Program-made: the position numbers and the translations under genes
Notes under the pieces: generated by a model
What the model was told of the DNA's origin: nothing
What the model saw: only the letters and a program-made list of their open reading frames with translations
The model's database searches: none
NCBI RefSeq assembly: GCF_004345735.1
Contig: NZ_SLXL01000001.1
Coordinates: 319,876-383,875 of the forward strand
Origin: Rhodovulum adriaticum
Lineage (GTDB): Bacteria > Pseudomonadota > Alphaproteobacteria > Rhodobacterales > Rhodobacteraceae
Reading direction: 5' to 3'
Length of the DNA: 64,000 nucleotides
Part shown: positions 45,639 through 54,391 of the stretch, piece after piece
Layout: the number at the start of each line of letters is the position of its first letter
Numbering within the stretch: position 1 is the stretch's first letter

Positions 45639-46184
45639 TCAGGCAGCGCGCGCGATCTCTGCCTTCAGCGCGGTCATCAGTTCGGCCAGCGCATCATGGT
45701 TGATCTGGTTGGTCAGCCGACCCTGTGCGTCGAACTGGTCCGCGGCCTGGCCGACCAGAACCTCTGGCCCCTGCAACAGGCGCGGGCGGAAGGGCATCAT
45801 GCACAGGCGCAGCGCGAATTGCATGCGTTCGCCCCCCGCGCGCCCCGCCGTGGCAGAGGCCAGCGCAACCGGTTTGTCCGCCCATGGGTTGCCCGTCCGG
45901 CTGACCCAGTCCAGCGCGTTTTTCAGAACCCCGGTAACCGATTTGTTGTATTCCGGCCCCGCGATCACGACCGCATCGGCCGCCGCGATCTGGTCGGAAA
46001 GCTGCTGCACCGCGGTCGGAATGCCCTCGGCCTCTTCCAGATCCTGATCGTAGAGCGGCAGGCGCAGATCGGCGAGCGTGAACTCTGCCGGATCGAACAG
46101 GCGCGCGGCCTCGTGCAGCAGGACGGTGTTGTAGGACTGTTTGCGCAGGGACCCCGAGATCCCCAACAGTTTGTATTCGGCCAT
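45639..46184 (-). CDS. NADPH-dependent FMN reductase family protein
   Basis: 181 residues. Flavodoxin-like fold with the phosphate loop at the N-terminus (KLLGISGSLRKQSYNTVLLHEAARLF), a middle strand ADAVVIAGPEYNKSVTGVLKNALDWVSR that contacts the flavin ring, then the C-terminal helix. It resembles chromate/quinone reductases of the ArsH/ChrR/SsuE group. It starts with ATG at 46184, and TCCGTTACG precedes; no strong ribosome site. It ends 36 bases before the dehydratase gene, on the same strand. A palindrome-like stretch lies between it and the divergent ThDP enzyme. Confidence 0.9.
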   Translation of the reverse strand: MAEYKLLGISGSLRKQSYNTVLLHEAARLFDPAEFTLADLRLPLYDQDLEEAEGIPTAVQQLSDQIAAADAVVIAGPEYNKSVTGVLKNALDWVSRTGNPWADKPVALASATAGRAGGERMQFALRLCMMPFRPRLLQGPEVLVGQAADQFDAQGRLTNQINHDALAELMTALKAEIARAA

Positions 46185-46234
46185 GTTCCAATCTCCGTTA
46201 CGATTTCGCTATCAGCTATGCCGCATGCGTGGGA

Positions 46235-46277
46235 TGCACAACCTTGCGCCGCGCACAGGGGTAGCGCAGGGTGCGCA
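46235..46277. promoter_or_regulatory. imperfect inverted repeat between FMN reductase and ThDP-enzyme genes
   Basis: TGCACAACCTTGCGC (46235-46249) and GCGCAGGGTGCGCA (46264-46277) are imperfect inverted copies, with one extra base and two mismatches, in a 118-base divergent region. Such symmetry between divergent genes may mark a shared operator, but the regulator is unknown. Confidence 0.3.
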
Positions 46278-46302
46278 CGCAACTTGACGAACGGAGGTAA
46301 GC

Positions 46303-47958
46303 ATGGCGCGGCATGGCGGGCGCATCCTGGCGGATCAACTGGCGCTGCACGGGGTGAAACGGGTGTTCTCGGTCCCTGGGGAAAGTTTCCTGGCCGCGCT
46401 GGACGGGCTGTACGACGCGGGCATCCCCAATATCGTCTGCCGACACGAAGGCGGCGCCGCGATGATGGCCGAGGCCTATGGCAAGATGACCGGCCAGCCG
46501 GGCGTTCTGTTCGTCACGCGCGGGCCCGGCGCCACGAACGCGGCCAGCGGCCTGCATGTGGCGCGGCAGGATTCCACGCCTATGGTGGCCTTCGTCGGGC
46601 AGATCGCGCGCGGCCACCGGGATCGCGAGGCGTTTCAAGAGGTCGATTATCGCCGCTTCTTTGGCCCGCTGGTGAAATGGGTGGCCGAGGTGGACCAGAC
46701 CGACCGCCTGCCGGAATATATCGCGCGGGCCTTTGCGGTGGCCACATCCGGGCGGCCCGGCCCGGTGGTTCTGGCCCTGCCCGAGGATATGCTGAGCGCC
46801 GTGGCAGACGCGCCCGACGCGCCCCCCGTTTCCGCCCTGCCCCCCGAGGCCAGCGAGGCACAGCTCCATGCGGTGCTGGAGGCGCTGGACCGCGCCGAGC
46901 GCCCGCTGGTCGTGGTGGGCGGGCCGCACTGGTCGGCGCGGTCGGCCGCCGAACTGGCCGGTTTTGCCGAGGCGTTCGACCTGCCCGTGGCGGTCAGTTT
47001 TCGCCGTCAGGGATATATGGACAATCGCCACGGGCATTACGTGGGCGATCTGGGCGTCGGCATGAACCCCAAGCTGGGCCAGCGCCTGGCGCAGGCCGAT
47101 CTGGTGCTGGCCCTGGGCACCCGGCTGGGCGACACGGCGACCAACGGCTACACCCTGCTGGACCCGGCCGGGCCGGGGCCGCGCATCGTGCATGTGCATG
47201 CGGATGCGGATGAGTTGGGCCGCGTCTGGCGCCCTGATCCCGGCATCGCCCTGCCCGCCCCCGCGATGGTGGCCGCCCTGGCCCGCCTGCCCGGCCGCCC
47301 CGGCCCATGGGGCGAGTGGCGCACCCAGGCCCGCGCCGAGTACGAGGCCTGGACAACCCCGCGCGAAACCCCCGGCGCGGTCAAGATGGAACAGGTGATC
47401 GCCTGGCTGTCCGCCCACCTGCCCGAAGACGCGATCCTGACCAACGGGGCGGGGAATTACGCCGCCTTTCTGCATCGCTATTTTCGCTATCGCGGGCCGG
47501 GCACGCAGCTGGCGCCGACATCCGGGTCCATGGGATACGGGTTCCCGGCGGCGGTGTCGGCCAGCCTGGAACACCCCGGCCGCCCGGTGATCTGCCTGGC
47601 GGGCGACGGCTGTTTCCAGATGACGTTGAACGAGATGTCGACGGCGGTGCAGCACGGGGCGAACGTGGTGGTGATCGTCGCCAATAACGGGCGCTACGGC
47701 ACGATCCGCATGCACCAGGAAAAGACCTATCCCGGCCGGGTCAGCGGCACCGACCTTGCGAATCCCGATTACCCCGCCCTGGCGCGGGCCTATGGGGGCG
47801 ACGGGATCGTGGTGGCCGACCAGGCCGATTTCCCGGCGGCGATGGAGCAGGCCTTGGCCGCCGAACGCCCCTTCGTGATCGAGCTGCGGCTGGACGGCGA
47901 GGCACTGGCCACGGGCCTGACCCTGAGCGAAGCACGGGCGATGGGGGGAGGGGGGTAG
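46303..47958 (+). CDS. thiamine diphosphate-dependent enzyme, acetolactate-synthase-like
   Basis: 551 residues with three domains: N-terminal PYR (residues 1-170, catalytic Glu49 in CRHEGGAAMMAEAYGK), central domain (about 190-330; TNGYTLLDPAG), and C-terminal PP (from about 370). The PP domain has GDGCFQMTLNEMSTAVQHGANVVVIVANN, the GDG-x(20+)-NN cofactor motif. AHS-type biosynthetic residues are not certain, and no small subunit (ilvN) is nearby, so this is probably a catabolic ThDP enzyme rather than acetolactate synthase for Val/Ile. GGAGG precedes the ATG by six bases. The last residues lie at the start of the AT-richer patch. Confidence 0.9.
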   Translation: MARHGGRILADQLALHGVKRVFSVPGESFLAALDGLYDAGIPNIVCRHEGGAAMMAEAYGKMTGQPGVLFVTRGPGATNAASGLHVARQDSTPMVAFVGQIARGHRDREAFQEVDYRRFFGPLVKWVAEVDQTDRLPEYIARAFAVATSGRPGPVVLALPEDMLSAVADAPDAPPVSALPPEASEAQLHAVLEALDRAERPLVVVGGPHWSARSAAELAGFAEAFDLPVAVSFRRQGYMDNRHGHYVGDLGVGMNPKLGQRLAQADLVLALGTRLGDTATNGYTLLDPAGPGPRIVHVHADADELGRVWRPDPGIALPAPAMVAALARLPGRPGPWGEWRTQARAEYEAWTTPRETPGAVKMEQVIAWLSAHLPEDAILTNGAGNYAAFLHRYFRYRGPGTQLAPTSGSMGYGFPAAVSASLEHPGRPVICLAGDGCFQMTLNEMSTAVQHGANVVVIVANNGRYGTIRMHQEKTYPGRVSGTDLANPDYPALARAYGGDGIVVADQADFPAAMEQALAAERPFVIELRLDGEALATGLTLSEARAMGGGG

Positions 47959-48121
47959 GCTGGGAGGCAGGCTGGAGGTTTGCGGCGAGTCCTTTGAGGA
48001 TGGTGAGAACTGGCGCCAATACCGCGTGCATATTCGGCCGCTGCCAGTTCTTTGCTACGAGCGCGATGTATAAACCTCAGTATTGAGGAATTAATCGCAA
48101 TCCATTCAGAAGACGCCAGCC
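47959..48121. other. gene-free stretch at the start of the AT-richer patch
   Basis: 163 bases between the ThDP enzyme and the LprI-like gene. A small hairpin CCTCA-GTAT-TGAGG is visible near 48074. No coding frame and no repeat from elsewhere in the window. Base composition drops from about three quarters G+C before it to about half after it (rough counts of single lines). Confidence 0.6.
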
Positions 48122-48673
48122 TTAGTAATTTATGGTGAAGTATCGCTCCAAGAGCCCAGCTTGCTGGATTGACAGACGCGTACGGCATTCAGCAACCGTT
48201 GCTCCCCAACCTGACCCCCCCGCGTGCCAACCAATAATACTTCCGGAACACATTTCATTCGCGAACTGAAGCCAGAGCCGCTGAGCAGTGCGCAGATTTG
48301 CGATCCCTTCTTCTTGGTAGTGAACTAGCGCCGGTCCTTGGTCCAGCATGCGTCGATAAACAGCATTCAGATGCTTGTCGGCGCGTTCCAAGCCGATGTA
48401 ATTACAATACTCGTCAGGAGACACTGCGGCTCCTCCAGGAATGGAGAAACCTTTACTTTCGAGAAGTGCTTCCAAGTCCTTCACGCACTCTTGAATGCCT
48501 TCTATGATACAAGCTTCCTGATCGCTGACCTCATCTGCGAAACACTCTTCAACTTGAAGATAGGATTCATCGTATTCAGCGGCGGCGGCGTCCGAGTCAT
48601 ATCCGTCAAATGCTTGCGCACTAGTCCCCATAACCACAAAACCAAAAGCCAATAACCATTTCAGCACAGGCAT
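48122..48673 (-). CDS. LprI/DUF1311-like secreted protein, AT-rich
   Basis: 183 residues. The signal peptide is MPVLKWLLAFGFVVMGTSAQA, mature protein from FDGYDSD. The second half has the DUF1311/LprI pattern CNYIGLERADKHLNAVYRRMLDQGP ... LRTAQRLWLQFANEMC, in which a helical Cys-linked domain resembles the lysozyme inhibitor LprI; further Cys in EECFADE, EACIIEGIQEC. One 60-base line within it has about 48% G+C against about 75% in the preceding gene, so it may be acquired. Alternative: a periplasmic protein with no inhibitor role. No mobile-element signature flanks it. Confidence 0.8.
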   Translation of the reverse strand: MPVLKWLLAFGFVVMGTSAQAFDGYDSDAAAAEYDESYLQVEECFADEVSDQEACIIEGIQECVKDLEALLESKGFSIPGGAAVSPDEYCNYIGLERADKHLNAVYRRMLDQGPALVHYQEEGIANLRTAQRLWLQFANEMCSGSIIGWHAGGSGWGATVAECRTRLSIQQAGLLERYFTINY

Positions 48674-49040
48674 CTCCTTGCAACAGATCGCCAGAAATTA
48701 AAATTGACCCAACATTCGCAAATGGGGTCTGCTAGCTAAGTACGAATGGCCGGACGAGTCCGTGAGGTCAAGCGCTTCTTCGGTTGATCGCTGTCACGCG
48801 CATGAAGATGGTGCTCAAAGGAGTTGAACGGCAGCGAGGGTGACGCACACCATAGGGTCGGATACCGTGACCTCGGCTTGCGGGAAGGCTATGGCAGAGG
48901 AATGGCGCACGGCTTCGTAGACAAAAAAGTCCGCTTTCCTGCAATAACCGCCATACGATCTTCACCATGTCGCACTGACGGCGAACGCCGCTCCATCCCG
49001 CATACCAGCCTCCCCCCATCACCCCGCACCTCCAGCCGCA
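48674..49040. other. 367-base stretch without a recognisable gene
   Basis: All frames break up or only shadow the neighbours. Composition is intermediate and codon-like periodicity is absent. The promoter of the leftward LprI-like gene should be at its left edge (AT-rich CAAATGGGGTCTGC region near 48720). I see no tRNA, repeat or transposase remnant that I can defend. Confidence 0.6.
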
Positions 49041-49070
49041 AACGAAAAGGGCGGCCCATTTGGACCGCCC
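49041..49070 (-). terminator. intrinsic terminator of the polytopic membrane protein gene
   Basis: On the minus strand GGGCGGTCC-AAAT-GGGCCGCCC (49070-49049) pairs over nine bases with one G-U, then TTTT (49048-49045). It is 24 bases after the stop at 49094. Confidence 0.85.
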
Positions 49071-49093
49071 CAATCGCGCAGGCCAACCGGCCC

Positions 49094-50311
49094 TTACTCT
49101 GCCGGCACCGCCTGTGCCCCTCGGCCGATCTTGCCGAAATGGCGGCGGTTCAGGTGCAGCACGAACCAGATCGTCAGGAACTGCACCGCCACGGCCAGCG
49201 CGGCGATGGCCCAGTAGCCGACCGAGAACTTGTCGAACAGCCCGGCGGCCACGACGCCCTTGTTCAGCCAGAAATGCAGCATCACCGACAGCGCCACGCC
49301 CGGGCAGACCAGCGCATAGGCGCCTGCCGAATCCTCGGCGCCAAAGATGTATTGCCGCCAGTATCCCTGCCGGTTCAGCACGACAAAGCCCAGCATCAGG
49401 AACAGCACCTGCACCGTCAGCAGACGCGACAGGAAGGCCAGGTTTTCCACCGCTGCGGTTTCGGCGCCAAAGGTCACGTTCATCCCGTAATCCTGGCGCA
49501 GGAACAGGATGCCCAGAACGGTCATGATCGGGACGACCACCATGATGGTGGGGCCGGATTCCCTGGCCGTGCCGTAATGCAGCATGGAATTGAATCCGGT
49601 GATCGCCGCGAACACGGCATACAGCGCCGCCGCGATGCCAAAGAAGGTTGAGCCGATCAGGCTGACACCCGCGATCAGGGGGGTCGTGCTCATCGCGGCG
49701 GGGGCGGCAAAGCCCACGCCGACCATCGACAGCGCAAAGGCCGGCAGCAGTTGCGCGAAAGAGTTATGCGCGGTCACGTCGAATACGCCGCCCTGGGTCA
49801 GCACCCGGCCCAGGAAATCGCCCAGCTGGCGAAAGGCCAGCCAGCCCACCAGCGCGAACGCGATCAGCGCCATCGGGAACAGGTATTCCACGACCGACCA
49901 CAACCCCGGCACCAGGACCATGCCCAGCACAAAGCCCACGTTCACCGCCATCGCCAGCGTCAGCGGCATGGCCAGCAACTGGGTTTCGGCATTGGTGGTG
50001 GTCAGCTCTTCCCATTTCGCGGTGCCTTTCAGGCGGCGGTACTGGGAAATGTTCCAGATCAACAGCTTGTAGTGCAGGAAGGCAAAGACGGCGATGCCCA
50101 GATAGGCCACCACGATCATCGCCTGCGTCAGCAGCCCGCCCTCAAGGAACGCCTTGGCGATATCCTCGAACACCGGGACGGGCTGGTCGGGATGTTTCAC
50201 CCAGAAGAAGAGGTACATGAAGAACGACACGGAAAGGCCGCCCGCGCCCAGAGAGGCCAGGAAATAGAGCGGCGAGTAGCGGTCCGCGGGCCGCGACACG
50301 TCAGCGTGCAT
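49094..50311 (-). CDS. polytopic membrane protein, possibly TsoY family
   Basis: 405 residues from ATG at 50311 (MHADVSRPADRYSPLYF), preceded by GGGTGATTCCC; a longer frame upstream runs into the promoter palindrome. About ten spans: YFLASLGAGGLSVSFFMYLFFWV, QAMIVVAYLGIAVFAFLHYKLLIW, LLAMPLTLAMAVNVGFVLGMVLVPG, FALSMVGVGFAAPAAMSTTPLIAGV and more. The LASLGAGGLSVSFFMYLxFWVxHPxQPVPVFEDI opening reminds me of a family labelled 'TsoY (seleno)protein' in databases, and the region with N/Q in place of Sec/Cys cannot be judged by eye. Function unknown. A palindrome matching ATTC-N8-GAAT lies 18 bases before the ATG. Confidence 0.75.
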   Translation of the reverse strand: MHADVSRPADRYSPLYFLASLGAGGLSVSFFMYLFFWVKHPDQPVPVFEDIAKAFLEGGLLTQAMIVVAYLGIAVFAFLHYKLLIWNISQYRRLKGTAKWEELTTTNAETQLLAMPLTLAMAVNVGFVLGMVLVPGLWSVVEYLFPMALIAFALVGWLAFRQLGDFLGRVLTQGGVFDVTAHNSFAQLLPAFALSMVGVGFAAPAAMSTTPLIAGVSLIGSTFFGIAAALYAVFAAITGFNSMLHYGTARESGPTIMVVVPIMTVLGILFLRQDYGMNVTFGAETAAVENLAFLSRLLTVQVLFLMLGFVVLNRQGYWRQYIFGAEDSAGAYALVCPGVALSVMLHFWLNKGVVAAGLFDKFSVGYWAIAALAVAVQFLTIWFVLHLNRRHFGKIGRGAQAVPAE

Positions 50312-50328
50312 GGGAATCACCCTTTCAT

Positions 50329-50350
50329 ATTCACAGTTTCGAATGTGTAT
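50329..50350 (-). promoter_or_regulatory. ATTC-N8-GAAT palindrome before the membrane protein gene (SqrR/BigR-type operator candidate)
   Basis: ATTC at 50329-50332, eight bases, GAAT at 50341-50344, extended by ATTCACA...TGTGTAT symmetry (50329-50350). As I recall, ATTC-N8-GAAT is the motif proposed for the persulfide-sensing ArsR-type repressor SqrR in Rhodobacter. It sits in the AT-rich leader, where a promoter would be expected. Confidence 0.5.
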
Positions 50351-50445
50351 AAAGCGGTATCTGGAATATTGCAAATCCCAAATTGCACCGTGCTGGCTGC
50401 GCGGGCTTAACCCCGCCTTAACCCTTTTCCGGTGGGGTTGAGGCG

Positions 50446-50748
50446 ATGACCCGCCTGTCCCTCTTTCTGTGTGTGCTGGCCTTTGTGACCGGCTGCGCCT
50501 CGCCCGGGCTGCAATTCGCGGGGCGCCCGGCGGTAGAGGTCACCGTTGACGGCTCACGCTTCAGCGTGTGGCGGAACGGGGATACGGCCCAGGCGATCCG
50601 CACCAATATGGAACGCCGCCCCGGCATCATGCACCGCGCCTATCGCGCGATCGAACAGGCGACCGGCTGTGCGATCCGGCCGGGCACCTTTACCGGCGAC
50701 CCGGCGCTGGTGACTGCCCGGTTGACCTGTCCTGATCCCCCTTCGTGA
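50446..50748 (+). CDS. small lipoprotein of unknown function
   Basis: 100 residues. The signal MTRLSLFLCVLAFVTGCASPG has a lipobox VTGC with Cys at residue 17. The mature part (GLQFAGRPAVEVTVDGSRFSVWRNGDTAQAIRTNMERRPGIMHRAYRAIEQATGCAIRPGTFTGDPALVTARLTC) has two more Cys that may pair. The motif VDGSRFSVW...A.R.N is repeated in short Rhodobacterales lipoproteins I cannot name. It is not obviously linked to smc, 114 bases downstream. Confidence 0.75.
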   Translation: MTRLSLFLCVLAFVTGCASPGLQFAGRPAVEVTVDGSRFSVWRNGDTAQAIRTNMERRPGIMHRAYRAIEQATGCAIRPGTFTGDPALVTARLTCPDPPS

Positions 50749-50862
50749 CGCAACATCTTGTGGATAACTTGCGCCCCACCGGCCATTTATAGCGTCGCAG
50801 CTTGACTCGGGCGCTGCGCATCCGAACACTGGGGCGCACACCCGGAATCAGGACATCCACGC

Positions 50863-53800
50863 GTGCGCTTTACCCGCCTCAGGCTCAACGGCTTCAAAAG
50901 CTTTGTCGATCCCACCGACCTGGTGATCGCCGAGGGGCTGACCGGCGTTGTCGGCCCCAATGGCTGCGGCAAGTCCAACCTGCTGGAGGCGCTACGCTGG
51001 GTGATGGGCGAAAACCGTCCCACCGCCATGCGCGGCGGCGGGATGGAGGACGTGATCTTTGCCGGCGCGGCCACCCGCCCCGCCCGCAATTTCGCCGAGG
51101 TCAGCCTGCAGATCGACAATACCGAACGCCTGGCCCCGGCCGAGTTCAACACGGCGGACATGCTGGACATCGTGCGCCGCATCACCCGCGATGCGGGGTC
51201 CGCCTACAAGGTCAACGGCAAGGATGTGCGCGCCCGCGATGTGCAGATGCTGTTCGCCGATGCCTCCACCGGGGCGCAGTCGCCCGCGCTGGTGCGGCAG
51301 GGGCAGATTTCCGAACTGATCAACGCCAAACCGCGCAACCGCCGCCGCGTGCTGGAGGATGCCGCCGGGATCGCGGGCCTGTACCAACGCCGCCACGAGG
51401 CAGAGCTTAAGCTGAACGCCGCCGAGCAGAACCTGGCCCGCGTGGACGACGTGATCGAACAACTGGCCGGGCAACTGGCACAACTGGCCCGGCAGGCGAA
51501 ACAGGCCGCCCGCTACCGCGAGATCGGCACCGCCCTGCGCCGGGCAGAGGGGCTGTTGCTGTATCGCCGCTGGCAAGAGGCCGACCAGGCCCGCGCCAGC
51601 GCAGAGGCCGCCCTGACCGACCATACCCGCACCGCCGCCCGGGCCGAGGCCCAGGCGCGAGAGGCCGCCGCCACCCGCGACGCCGCGCAAGAGGCCCTGC
51701 CCCCCCTGCGCGAGGAAGAGGCCGTCGCCGCCGCGATCCTGCAACGGCTGACCGTGCAGCGCGACACCCTGAGCGAAGAGGAAAGCCGCGCCGCCGACAC
51801 GATCGCGCGCCTGACCGCCCGGATCGAGCAACTGGCCCGCGACATGGAGCGTGAAACCGGCCTGAACCGCGACGCGGGCGAAACCATCGAACGGCTGAAC
51901 TGGGAACGCAACCAGTTGGAAAAGGCGCATCAGGGCCATGACGACGCCCTGGCCGAGGCCGCCGAACAGGCGCACGAGGCCGCCGCCCTGCTGTCCGACC
52001 GCGAAGAGGCCCTGTCGCAACTGACCGAGGACATGGCCCGCCTGCTGGCCCGCCACCAATCCGCCCAACGCCTGCACGAGGATGCCGCCAAGACCGCCGC
52101 GCGCAACGCCGCCGAGGCCGCCCGCGCCCGCGCCACGGTGGAAGAGGCCGAAACCGCCCTGGCCGACGCCGCGGACCGTCTGGACGCGGCCACCGAGCAG
52201 CAAGAGGCCGCCACCGAGGCGGCAGAGGCCGCAGAGGCCGCGCTGGCCGCCGCCGACGAGGCCCGCGGCGAGGCCCAGGCCCAAGAGGCCGAGGCCCGCG
52301 CCCGCAAATCCGCAGCCCAGGGCGAGGCCAGCGCGCTGGAGGCCGAGGTCGCAGCCCTGGCCCGTCTGGTGGACCGCGACACCGCCGAGGGCGGGCAGGT
52401 GCTGGACCTGCTGCGGGTCGATCCCGGCTATGAAAAGGCGTTGGGCGCGGCGCTGGCCGACGATCTGCGCGCGCCGCGCCTGGAGGGCGATACCGGGGCG
52501 GGCTGGGCCGCGCTGCCGGGCTATGACCGCGACCAGCCCTTGCCAGATGGCGCCGCGCCGCTGGCCGATCATGTCCGCGTGCCCGACCTGCTGGCCCGGC
52601 GGATCGCGCAGATCGGGCTGGTCCCCGACCGCGCCACCGGGGCGCGGCTGCACGCCGAGCTGGCCCCCGGTCAGCGCCTGGTCACGGCCGATGGCGACCT
52701 GTGGCGGTGGGACGGCTTCCGCGCCGGGGCAGAGGACGCCCCCAGCGCCGCCGCCCTGCGCCTGCAACAGATCAACCGCCTGCAAGAACTGCGTCGCGAT
52801 CTGGCAGAGGCCAGCGCCCGCGCCGAAGAGGCCGCGCAGTTGCATGACACCCTGGCCCAGCGTCTGGCCGACACCACCCAGGCCGACCGCGCCGCGCGCG
52901 AGGCCCGGCGCGAGGCCGACCGCGCCCTGGCAGAGGCCGGCCGGGCGCTTTCCCGGGCCGAGGGCGACCGCGACATCGCCGCCAGCAAGCTGGAAACCGC
53001 CCGCCTGTCCGTACAGCGCCACGAGGACGAGGCCGAAGCCGCCCGCGCCCGCCTGCACGAGGCAGAGGCCGCACTGGCCGAACTGGGCGACATCGACACC
53101 GCGCGCGCCCATGTGGAGGACGTGAAAACCACGGTCGAGGCCGCGCGCATGACCATGATGACCCGCCGCGCCGCCCATGACGAGCTGAAGCGCGAGGGCA
53201 CCGCCCGCACCAAACGCTTGCAGGACATCACGACAGAGATCAGCGGCTGGCACCACAGGCTGCAAACGGCGGAAACCCGTCTGGCCGAACTGGCGCAGCG
53301 CAAGGCGGACTCCGTCGACGAACTGGGCCAGGCCGAACGCGCACCAGAGGCCATCGCCGCCCGCCGCGCCAAGCTGGACCAGGCCATCGCCGAGGCTGAA
53401 ACCCGCCGCACAACTGCCGCCGATGCCCTTTCTGCCGCCGAAACCGCGCTACGTAACGCAGAGACCACCGCCCGCGAGGCCGAGCGCAGTGCCGGCGAGG
53501 CGCGCGAGGCCCGCGCCGCCGCCCAGGCCCGCGCCGAGGCCGCCCGCGACACCGTCCGTCAGGCCACCGACCGCATCGCCGAGGAACTGGAGGTCACGCC
53601 CGGCGCCCTGCTGGACACGCTGGACGCCGACCCCGACACGATCCCGCCCGCCGAAACGATCGAGCATGACGTAACCCGTCTGAAACGCCAGCGCGACGCC
53701 CTGGGCGCGGTCAACCTGCGCGCCGAGGAGGACGCCCGCGAGGTGCAGTTGGAACATGACCAGCTGCGCGAGGAAAAGCAGGATCTGGAGGGCGCGATCC

Positions 53801-54321
53801 GCACCCTGCGCAGCGGCATTGCCAGCCTGAACCAGGAGGGGCGCGAACGCCTGCTGACCGCCTTTGAACAGGTGAACGCGAATTTCGCCCTGCTGTTCAC
53901 CCACCTGTTCGGCGGGGGCGAGGCCAAGCTGGTGCTGGTGGAATCCGACGACCCGCTAGAGGCCGGCCTGGAAATCATGTGCCAGCCGCCGGGCAAGAAG
54001 CTGTCCACCCTGTCGCTGCTGTCGGGCGGGGAACAGACGCTGACCGCGCTGGCGCTGATCTTTGGCGTGTTCCTGGCCAACCCCGCCCCCATCTGCGTTC
54101 TGGACGAGGTCGACGCGCCGCTGGACGATGCCAATGTCACCCGCTTTTGCGACCTGCTGGACGAAATGACCCGCCGCGCCGACACCCGTTTCCTGATCAT
54201 CACCCACCACGCGGTCACGATGAGCCGCATGGACAGGCTGTTCGGCGTGACGATGGGCGAACAAGGCGTCAGCCAACTGGTCAGCGTCGATCTGAAGAAG
54301 GCCGAAGCCCTGGTCGCCTGA
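50863..54321 (+). CDS. smc: chromosome segregation protein SMC
   Basis: 1152 residues from GTG at 50863 (VRFTRLRLNGFKSFVDPTDL). N-terminal ATP head with Walker A GPNGCGKSNLLEALRWVMGE, then coiled coil (about 170-490), hinge (about 495-640, DRDTAEGGQVLDLLRVDPGYEKALGAAL), second coiled coil (about 650-960), and C-terminal head with signature LSLLSGGEQTLTALALIF and Walker B PICVLDEVDAPLDDANVTRF. It compacts and segregates the chromosome with ScpA and ScpB, which are not in the window. Long Ala/Glu/Arg-rich stretches of the coils give many shadow frames on both strands. Length is normal. Confidence 0.96.
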   Translation: MRFTRLRLNGFKSFVDPTDLVIAEGLTGVVGPNGCGKSNLLEALRWVMGENRPTAMRGGGMEDVIFAGAATRPARNFAEVSLQIDNTERLAPAEFNTADMLDIVRRITRDAGSAYKVNGKDVRARDVQMLFADASTGAQSPALVRQGQISELINAKPRNRRRVLEDAAGIAGLYQRRHEAELKLNAAEQNLARVDDVIEQLAGQLAQLARQAKQAARYREIGTALRRAEGLLLYRRWQEADQARASAEAALTDHTRTAARAEAQAREAAATRDAAQEALPPLREEEAVAAAILQRLTVQRDTLSEEESRAADTIARLTARIEQLARDMERETGLNRDAGETIERLNWERNQLEKAHQGHDDALAEAAEQAHEAAALLSDREEALSQLTEDMARLLARHQSAQRLHEDAAKTAARNAAEAARARATVEEAETALADAADRLDAATEQQEAATEAAEAAEAALAAADEARGEAQAQEAEARARKSAAQGEASALEAEVAALARLVDRDTAEGGQVLDLLRVDPGYEKALGAALADDLRAPRLEGDTGAGWAALPGYDRDQPLPDGAAPLADHVRVPDLLARRIAQIGLVPDRATGARLHAELAPGQRLVTADGDLWRWDGFRAGAEDAPSAAALRLQQINRLQELRRDLAEASARAEEAAQLHDTLAQRLADTTQADRAAREARREADRALAEAGRALSRAEGDRDIAASKLETARLSVQRHEDEAEAARARLHEAEAALAELGDIDTARAHVEDVKTTVEAARMTMMTRRAAHDELKREGTARTKRLQDITTEISGWHHRLQTAETRLAELAQRKADSVDELGQAERAPEAIAARRAKLDQAIAEAETRRTTAADALSAAETALRNAETTAREAERSAGEAREARAAAQARAEAARDTVRQATDRIAEELEVTPGALLDTLDADPDTIPPAETIEHDVTRLKRQRDALGAVNLRAEEDAREVQLEHDQLREEKQDLEGAIRTLRSGIASLNQEGRERLLTAFEQVNANFALLFTHLFGGGEAKLVLVESDDPLEAGLEIMCQPPGKKLSTLSLLSGGEQTLTALALIFGVFLANPAPICVLDEVDAPLDDANVTRFCDLLDEMTRRADTRFLIITHHAVTMSRMDRLFGVTMGEQGVSQLVSVDLKKAEALVA

Positions 54322-54391
54322 CCCAATGCTTGACAGGTCGGGGGGGCACACCGTTTCATTCGCTTATCAAAGCATGAAAAAGGACAGTGCC

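Noticed and set aside
46303-47958. Annotation as biosynthetic acetolactate synthase (ilvB)
   Set aside because: No ilvN follows, and family-defining residues for the synthase cannot be verified by eye; only the ThDP fold is safe.
48768-49073. 101-codon minus-strand frame in the gene-free stretch
   Set aside because: Composition (Trp, Arg, Cys, Ser-rich) is not protein-like, it contains the terminator of the neighbour and has no ribosome site.
48824-49651. 275-codon frame crossing the gene-free stretch into the membrane protein gene (plus strand)
   Set aside because: Most of it is antisense to the polytopic membrane protein, and the part before that has no domain-like sequence.
50992-53265. 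757-codon Gly/Leu/Ala-rich frame opposite smc
   Set aside because: A shadow of the Ala/Glu coiled-coil codons; no signal, motif or ribosome site supports it.
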